Shown here piece after piece: positions 57,633-64,000 of a stretch of DNA of 64,000 nucleotides; position 1 is the stretch's first letter; the number at the start of each line of letters is the position of its first letter. The DNA lies in the NCBI GenBank assembly GCA_018806985.1, contig JADANN010000047.1, positions 1-64,000 of the forward strand, given 5' to 3'. The notes under the pieces were generated by a model that made no database searches, was not told where the DNA came from, and saw only the letters and a program-made list of their open reading frames with translations. A program made the translations under genes and the position numbers. The DNA comes from Angiostrongylus vasorum. Its lineage: Eukaryota > Nematoda > Chromadorea > Rhabditida > Metastrongylidae.

Positions 57633-60600
57633 GATAGATAGATAATAGTGGATAGAGATACAGACATAATAGATAGTAGATAATGTACAGATGTACATAT
57701 GTATGTATAATAGATAAGATACATATATTATAGTAATAGGTGGATAGTAAGAGATTTAAGTATAGACAAAATAGACAATACATAAGGTATATGTATATAT
57801 ATATATATATATATATAAATATATTTATAAAGCATAAACGATAAAGGATAAAGCTCCTGGCGTTGATCAATGCCTGAGGGATGCACCATGCATTCGACTT
57901 CATTAAGCATCGTTTGGAGGTGATTGAACGCATATCTGGCCTTTAAAATGACTCGCATTGGCCTACCGATGTATCGAGCCAGTGCTGCTATCCTCCCAGA
58001 CAAGTCTGCTACCAAATTGCCGACCCCGGAACGATAGGTTTGGTGGGCCATGGGCGCGGGAGTCGATTTCACGTGTGTATCGCAGTGGCGCCTCCATCCA
58101 CTGCGCCACATCCGCCCTTATAGATATATTTATAGGTATAAAATTTTTAAAAAAATGATAGTGAAAATTGTCTAAGAAGAGAGATGGTGGTCGAACTGTA
58201 GCATGAGTCTCAATAAGAGGTGATTTAATGAAGGCGTGGCCACCTGGCGGCGGCGGTTGCGGTGACCGGCTCGAGTTACAATAAATAGAAGAGGCTTGCG
58301 CACACCCGTCGGCACCCAGCTTACCTCCAGCCTTCACCTTCTCCGTCGTTTTGTCCATTCAGCACCGATAATTGTTGTTGTCGACCTCACCAGTACACAC
58401 ATAATGATTGCAGCACCGTATGCGCAGGATTAGCTGCCTAGCTACCACTAGTATTCACATCATTGTGAAACGGTTGTGAATATGAATCCATTCATATTTC
58501 CTAATGTATAGCGTGGATGAATGGAGACATGACTCTGGCAATTACGTTATTCCCTGCTTTTAACTGATTCCTGCCTATATATAGATTTTATGGTTGAACA
58601 CTGGTTTTTCTTTGTAGTGAATTGCTATCAGTAAATTTTTACTTGAAAATAAGAACAGTTTTCTATAGACTGCTTAAACAACACCCTTATTTTGCCTCGA
58701 CTCCACAGTTCTCTCCAGATTTCGTGCTCATATGGGGTCGTTATGAGGATCTGTCATTTACGGCGAGTCATCACTTGTCGCGCGATGAGCAATCCCAGTC
58801 ACTGCGCATGTAGTTCAAGGTCATGCCTACTTTATGTTAACTGTGGGACAGCCGTCCACTCACGCATATTTATAAATAAATCATAACTCTTGTAAGTGCA
58901 GCAGCTATTTTTTGGGATTCTTTTCAATGAAATCGTAACCCTTAGGTTTTCAGATCAAGGAATGAACTCTCCCCCTCGTGAACCACCACCACCACCACCA
59001 CCACCGCCACCACCACCACCACCACCACCACCTCCACCACCTCATCCATTACCGACAGCGGCAACAATAACCACAGCTTCAAAGGTTTGCATCCACATAT
59101 TTTGGAAACATGACAGTCGTATTGCAGCTACTCAGTTGTGACCTGTGCGCAAGTTTTTAGGTTTGACTTGCATCCCTTTCCTACATGGTATTACCCTTTT
59201 TCTTGTCAATTTCTCCTTTCTATGAGTTCCATACGATGAATTTTCCTTTTAGAATAGTGTTATTGCTATGGAACATTCTGACATTTTCGCAGGTATCTAT
59301 ATGCATTGCTCGGATTCGTCACTCTGTATACTGCGAATGTGAACCATTTTGGATGGCGCAATTAGCAAGTTAATATCAGTGAACTCTGACAATCATTGTT
59401 ACACTCGAAGCTTGTGAATAAGTAGTCACAGAGTAACCTATCCATGTTGTTTCAGAATGTAGTTATTTTTGCATTCCACGTAGTTGGAGATATCTTTATG
59501 TTAAAAAACTGAGATGTTTGATTTAAGGAGCACATATATCGTCTTATGTTCCGAGTGCTATGCCTGTAAGTCGTTCTCCACATGGTTCGTACTAGGTAAC
59601 CGATTAATTAATAACCAACTAAGGCTATCTGTTGTAGTCCAGCGGCATATGAACAACTCATCACTTCGAAGCAGCAGTTTTTTTTTTCAACTCAGACAAG
59701 CAGGTTCAAAAGTATTTTAGGAATTCCTAAGTTGGATTGGAGCCAAAAGCTAGCAAGGCACAGGGTAAAAAGCTCCCGTCAGGTCGTGGTGGACAACACC
59801 ACTCTATCAGCTTCGGCTCTCAGTTGTGCATGTGGTGCTGCTTCGAGGAAAATCGCTTATTTGAATGATGTACAAAGAGCAAGACCGTGTAGGGACTGAA
59901 GCCAACCTTCTTTAAGACCAATCTGGAATTGCGTTGATGATCGGCATTCGAGCGGCATCGAATAGCGAGGCGACTGCGAAATCTGCGATCAACACCGTGG
60001 TCGCATTGTGCGTTTCTAATCGCAAATTCCAGTCGTCTCTGTTTAGAAGAATGTGTAATTCACGTTTGTGTTGCCTACATTACTCGCATAATGACGCAAA
60101 TTCGGTTGATCGTCCCACAGCAAAAAAACCTGTTCAGCTTGATTTTTTCCTGCAACGACGTCTGCTACATCGAAAAACCTTCACATCCCGTTTTGCGAGC
60201 TTTTCTATCGAGAATATAGTGCCTTGACAATGAGATGAATTCGCGCTAGTGCAAGTTGTTTCAAGTCTTCCTTACGCACAATGAGTACGATTTTGTGCTG
60301 ACTGACTTTGTTGGTGTTCGCAGCCGTGTCGTGTTGCCTTCATCCTCTTCCAGCAATCAATGCGACATTGTGAAGGATACTATTCTGGCGCATGTGGTCG
60401 ATAACAGGTGGGCAAACAGAGGAAGTTGTTACGCTGCGTTCCGCATTTGTGTGTTGTGTACGAGATTTGCCGTCACCGCCAAGACTCATGATGACCATCG
60501 GTCATAGTGAATACCTAGACATCGTGTGTCTCTTCATGCTCACTGCGACCTCATCTACATTGTGTCCACATTTCCTTAATACATTATAAATAATGTTTCA

Positions 60601-63600
60601 TTGATATCAATGTCCTTTATGTCCTTCATGTTGAGCGTGATTGCTTGGTACAATTTTACTATTCGCCAGAGAGGGTCTTGCACAATATTTGAGATTCTGC
60701 TTCTGTTTACCAATATGAGCAAATCTCATAGTAAATCACCTCCGCTTCTCAGTCGTCCTCTGCAATGTAAAATCTACGAATGCATGCAGATACCCGTGGA
60801 ACACATTTGTTTTTCTTCGTTCTTCATTTGCTAGTACCCATCTTCTGAGACTTAATATCTCGTTGCCATGTTTATCGCATTCTTAGTCAACCCCATTTTC
60901 GATAACTAGAGCGATTCGCCGAAGTCGTCAAAAGTTTGGCCATTTTTTGAGATATTTTGTTCAGTTCAAAATCAACGTTTTTCCTGTAAACATAATTTGT
61001 GTAGCAGCTATTGTTCGTGACGTGGTGTAATTTTTAAACTAGGCATCTCTGGAGAATTGCTGTTTTTCGATGCTTTTTTTTTAAATTTAAAAGATGTAAT
61101 GCGTTCACGAGCACAGTTATGTTGAAGTTCCGTTCTGCGGTCTTTCGATTCTAAGCGATTTATTTCTTCACCTATGTTATAATTCGATTCTAGACCCATA
61201 GTGGTCCCTCGGAAGGCTATCGTCACTTTAGTAGTGCATTGAAATCTTTAAAAAAAACTATCCATTCCTAGGTTATCCTTTTTCATAGAGTGCAAGGCGT
61301 CTCAAATAAGATAGTTGCAAGCCACGTTATATGTAGGAAGAGTTCTTGCATATGCCGTTCTTCATAAATTTTTCGAAATCAAAAGGGAGTAAGTGTGTCG
61401 GCTACGTGACGCCTGCTCGTCATTTTCTTGATATAAATCTTGATTCGCAGTTCTAAAGATGTTCATTGGAAGTCCACCGGTTTCGGATTGCTGCTCATGT
61501 TTTCGTCTGTTTTCGACCAGCATTTGCCCCTTTTACAGGTAGTTTTATTCCTCTGAAGTACCGTCTCCCTTGTTCGTATTGTATACATTATGACTCATGC
61601 AGTATTTCCAACAACTGCAGCATTGACATTCCTTCACAATGCATTTCAAACCGAAACGCCTTTGGCTATAGTCAATTTCGAATCATCGCAGTGCATTACT
61701 CGGCGTATATAAGCTTTTCCATAAATTCTTTTCGCTCGAATGATTCCAATATCAGTGGCATATTCACAGAAAGCTATCTCATTTTGTGCTAATTGTTAGC
61801 TAAGAGAGATTTCATCGTGTAAGAAATGAATGTTCGATTATTCGTTGTTCGTCGTACGATGAGCGTTATTCAGCTGCACTTTCAGTCGGGTTGTTCTTCT
61901 CGTGAGGACCTGCTCTCAGAGCAAGCGCCCTCGCGTGCTACTGTTCGCGAAATCCCCGTGCTTCGATCATCGTCCTCTGCTCCTACTAGTGTGCTCGACT
62001 ACAAAATGCCAAGCATGAGTGGATGTCATCGTGGGGAAGTACAGGTAAATTATATCGACTAGTTCGAAAATCCCATCATTGATTACAATTTCAGTGGCCA
62101 AATTATTCAGTTTCCTAACTTACTTTTTTAAAATTTCGCTATTGGTTGCTTTATTAGGAATAGTATTGAGAGATTTCTGACTTTCTTTGCTTTTAGGACG
62201 AATACTACAGACGAGAAGTGATGACGAGAACAGTAATCACACGAAGCACAGAAGCTTTATCGCAACAGGTGAATGGCTGTTGTATTTGTCATTTAATTAA
62301 GTTTTTTGCAGGTTACATCATTATTTACAGTGCAAATCTTTAAGTCTTCTCATCAATGTCGTTGTTATGGTTGATTTTCAGCCTCCATTAGGACGCTCTT
62401 CACCCATACAACGTTATGTCGCCTATCCTGATACCAATACTCGGGAGCAGAGAACGGTAGATTATAAAGTCGTATACCATCACGATATTGAAGAACAAGA
62501 ACGAAAGGTACGCGAGCAACAAGAAAAAAGAAAAAGAGAGGAAGATGAGAGGAGACGAAGAGAGGAAGACAGTCGTCGTGCCTGGGAAGAGCACGAACGA
62601 GAGGTAGGCGATGTAGCATTTTTGGATGGTCTATGTTTAAATAGTAAAACAATGTCTGTGATATTCAGCTGCTCGAGCGTATAAGATTGGATCGAGAGCG
62701 CAAAGAAAAAGATCTGGAACATTCCATCTCGGAAAAAGAAAAGGTTGAAAAGGAACGCATAGAAAGGGTCCGTTTAGAAAGGGAAAGGATAGAGATGCAA
62801 AGGCGTGCTGAATGGGAAAGAAGAGAGAGCGAGCTTCGTGGTTTAGAAGAAGAGGAATTGGCCAAGACACGGTTAATCGAAAAAGAGCGGCTTCGACGAG
62901 AACAAGCCGAAGAAGAAAGGAGGGAGCTACTTCGCCTCGAAAGAGAAAGAGAACGACTGGAACGGGAAAGACTTGAGGAAGAAAGAAGAGAAAAGGAGAG
63001 GCTCGAGCGTATCGAGAGGGAGCGAATAGAAATTGAGAGGATTGAACGCATTAAAAGAGAACGAATTGAAAGGGAGCAAAGGGAAAAAGAAAAAGAGCGA
63101 GAAGAACAAGAGAGGTTGCGCAAGGAACGAGAAGAACTTGAGCGGTTAGAGAGGGAGAGAATAGAGCTTCAAATTCGTGAAAAAGAGATGTTAGAGCTTC
63201 AACATATAGAGGCAATGGAACGCGAGAAGCAGCGACTGATAGATGAAGCACGGGAAACTCGAAGAAGAGAGGAGGAACGTAGAGAAGCAGATCTTCTAGC
63301 TGATATTCAGAGACAAGCAGAAGAACGGGAGCGATTACGAAGGCAGCAGGAAAGGGAGGAAAAGGAGCGGTTGGAACGCATTCGTCGAGAGCAACAGCGA
63401 GTGGAGATGGAAAGAGCGGAAGCGGCAAGACGAGAAAGAGAAAGACTAGAGGACGAAAGAAGAGAAAAGGAGCTTCTCGATGCTCAGTTAAGGAAGAAGG
63501 AACAAAGAGAACGTGAGAGACAGGAGGATATTGAAAGAGAGGCAAAGTTACAAGAAGAGGAATTGAGGGAAAAAACGCGCAGAGATGCAGAACGAAGGGC

Positions 63601-64000
63601 AGCTTCAGAGAGGGAAAGAAAACGTAGGGAAGAAGAAGAAAGGGAGAGACTTCGTGTGTATGAGTTGGAGAGGGCTGCTGCAAATCGCGAAATGCAGCGG
63701 AAACTTGATTTGGAAAGGGAAAAACAGAGGGAAGAACTTGATCGTAAAGCCAACGAGATTGCTGAAATGGAAAGGAAAGCTAATGAGCGACGGGAGATTG
63801 AAAGGCTCGAGGAGGAACGAAGCCTGGCAGAGCTTCGTGAAAAGGAGCGAAGAAACCAAGAGATAAGGGATCGTGAAAGAAGGGAAGCAGAAGAACGCGC
63901 TGCAGCGCGTCAAAGAGAAGATAGACGCTCACGCGATAAACTCGATCTTATTGTACGGGAGAGAACGGAAAAAGAGCGTTTCGAAGCTGAGAAACGACGC
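51081..64000 (+). CDS. large Ser/Pro-rich, long-helix (Glu/Arg-rich) protein gene, 3' end beyond the window
   Basis: Exons: 51081 or 51100 to 51270, 52587-52748, 52861-52998, 53577-53624, 54630-54697, 55710-55832, 57144-57255, 57386-57515, 58954-59084, 61874-62044, 62197-62268, 62382-62603, 62669-64000 (open). Phases agree at every join except that an exon at 54226-54294 may also belong. The N-terminal 450 or so residues are low complexity ([20 protein letters not shown], a proline tract). From 62382 the protein becomes a charged helix, [20 protein letters not shown], with no proline for over 440 residues. Such segments form coiled coils or single alpha-helices and act as spacers or cytoskeletal links. 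The ATG at 51100 follows a T-rich acceptor by 20 bases; the exon could also extend upstream in phase 2. I do not recognise an orthologue. Confidence 0.75.
51582..51715 (-). repeat. family A SINE, partial copy
   Basis: Head half on the minus strand: 'cttccagacaggtctgggcc', 'gcgattgaac' and 'ccaagcattgtgccacac'. Intron of the long-helix gene. Confidence 0.6.
52587..52998 (+). CDS. long-helix gene, Ser-rich exons 2 and 3
   Basis: Exon 52587-52748 reads [34 protein letters not shown] and [14 protein letters not shown]; exon 52861-52998 reads [19 protein letters not shown], then [13 protein letters not shown]. Both are phase 0 to 0 with good donors. Ser-Pro sites suggest phosphorylation, which is inference only. 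Confidence 0.7.
54226..54294 (+). CDS. possible additional exon of the long-helix gene
   Basis: 23 codons, phase 0 to 0, [17 protein letters not shown] and ILFTQ, donor CAG|gtactg; the acceptor 'tttgctccaag' is weak. Phase permits inclusion between 53624 and 54630. Confidence 0.35.
54630..57515 (+). CDS. long-helix gene, exons 5-8
   Basis: Exons 54630-54697, 55710-55832, 57144-57255 and 57386-57515 join with split codons AT|G and AT|A that keep the frame. Text: [75 protein letters not shown]. Disordered, proline- and serine-rich; no domain recognised. Confidence 0.7.
57588..57820. repeat. (TA)n and GATA-rich microsatellite complex
   Basis: A pure TA array at 57588-57630, about 160 bp of degenerate 'gatagata/agatacata' sequence, and a second TA array near 57795-57817, directly beside the tail of the family A copy at 57838. 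Confidence 0.9.
57838..58118 (-). repeat. family A tRNA-derived SINE
   Basis: Good minus copy. The head at 58118 reads 'gtggcgcagtggatggaggc', with 'gaaatcgact' in the B-box region; the tail is 'tttatcctttatcgttta'. Confidence 0.88.
58954..59084 (+). CDS. long-helix gene, polyproline exon
   Basis: Acceptor ggttttcag, donor TCAAAG|gtttgc; enters with a split codon (G|AT, Asp). After GMNSPPRE comes an uninterrupted run of about twenty prolines coded by CCA/CCG/CCT, then [14 protein letters not shown]. Polyproline runs bind SH3, WW or EVH1 domains or profilin; partner unknown here. Confidence 0.75.
59090..61870. other. large intron, nothing recognised
   Basis: About 2.8 kb between coding exons. 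Candidate frames at 59.93-60.24 and 60.26-60.51 kb lack in-phase splice pairs. No family A, B or C copy seen. Confidence 0.5.
61874..62268 (+). CDS. long-helix gene, exons 10 and 11
   Basis: Exon 61874-62044 reads [40 protein letters not shown] and GCHRGEVQ; exon 62197-62268 reads [19 protein letters not shown]. Both phase 0 to 0 with consensus donors. Confidence 0.75.
62382..64000 (+). CDS. long-helix gene, Glu/Arg-rich helical exons
   Basis: Exon 62382-62603 starts [19 protein letters not shown] and turns into [19 protein letters not shown]. Exon 62669 onward is open for 444 codons to the window end, with no stop. Repeated units such as [12 protein letters not shown] and EKERLER place opposite charges at i and i+4, the pattern of single alpha-helices; leucines at spaced positions also allow coiled coils. 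Antisense frames here, rich in Ser, Phe and Leu, are shadows. Confidence 0.85.

Noticed and set aside
60323..60409. Possible exon of the long-helix gene between 59084 and 61874
   Set aside because: It has AG and GT edges, but the required phase-0 frame meets a stop just before the donor.
62665..63683. Long minus-strand frames rich in Ser or Phe/Leu/Pro (152 and 210 codons)
   Set aside because: They are antisense shadows of the Glu/Arg-rich helix, whose codons read as Ser/Leu/Phe on the other strand.

Overview
The window looks like nuclear DNA of a parasitic nematode, most plausibly a strongylid/hookworm-like species. I infer this from AT-rich DNA with short exons, T-rich ..TTTCAG acceptors, introns from about 45 bp to several kb, an RTE-type LINE close to those I know from hookworms, and many tRNA-derived SINEs. 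No bacterial-style operon, rRNA gene, canonical tRNA gene or CRISPR array was seen. Gene models were built by hand from reading frames, splice motifs and intron-phase agreement, so exon edges are predictions.

Layout. 1-15 kb is a transposon graveyard: Penelope-like element (PLE) pieces at the left edge, SINEs, a decayed RTE LINE (about 8.23-11.38 kb) and a fuller PLE (13.05-14.82 kb) with reverse transcriptase and GIY-YIG endonuclease remnants between ~145 bp inverted repeats. 15.75-26.57 kb, minus strand, holds a SMYD-type (MYND + split SET) lysine methyltransferase gene in at least eleven exons; its introns are full of repeats. 26.6-33.9 kb is mostly repeats, including a second decayed RTE on the minus strand. 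33.94-39.05 kb, minus strand, holds a PRDM gene: a divergent PR domain, a CtBP-type PMDLS motif and zinc fingers that match the PRDM14 finger array as I remember it. 40-46 kb has repeats and a few ambiguous open frames. From about 46.4 kb (probable) or 51.1 kb (firm) to beyond the right edge a plus-strand gene encodes a Ser/Pro-rich protein with a polyproline tract and a very long Glu/Arg-rich helix that is still open at base 64000.

Three interspersed families recur: A (tRNA-SINE, ~280 bp), B (~380 bp, unclassified, ten copies) and C (a second tRNA-SINE). They account for most of the noncoding sequence I can explain. The two chromatin genes (SMYD and PRDM) are about 7.4 kb apart on the same strand, but nothing here shows that they work together. 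The points most worth checking are the PRDM14-like gene and its abnormal GT-AA intron, the PLE with inverted flanks, repeat family B, and the out-of-frame open extension at the SMYD 3' end.
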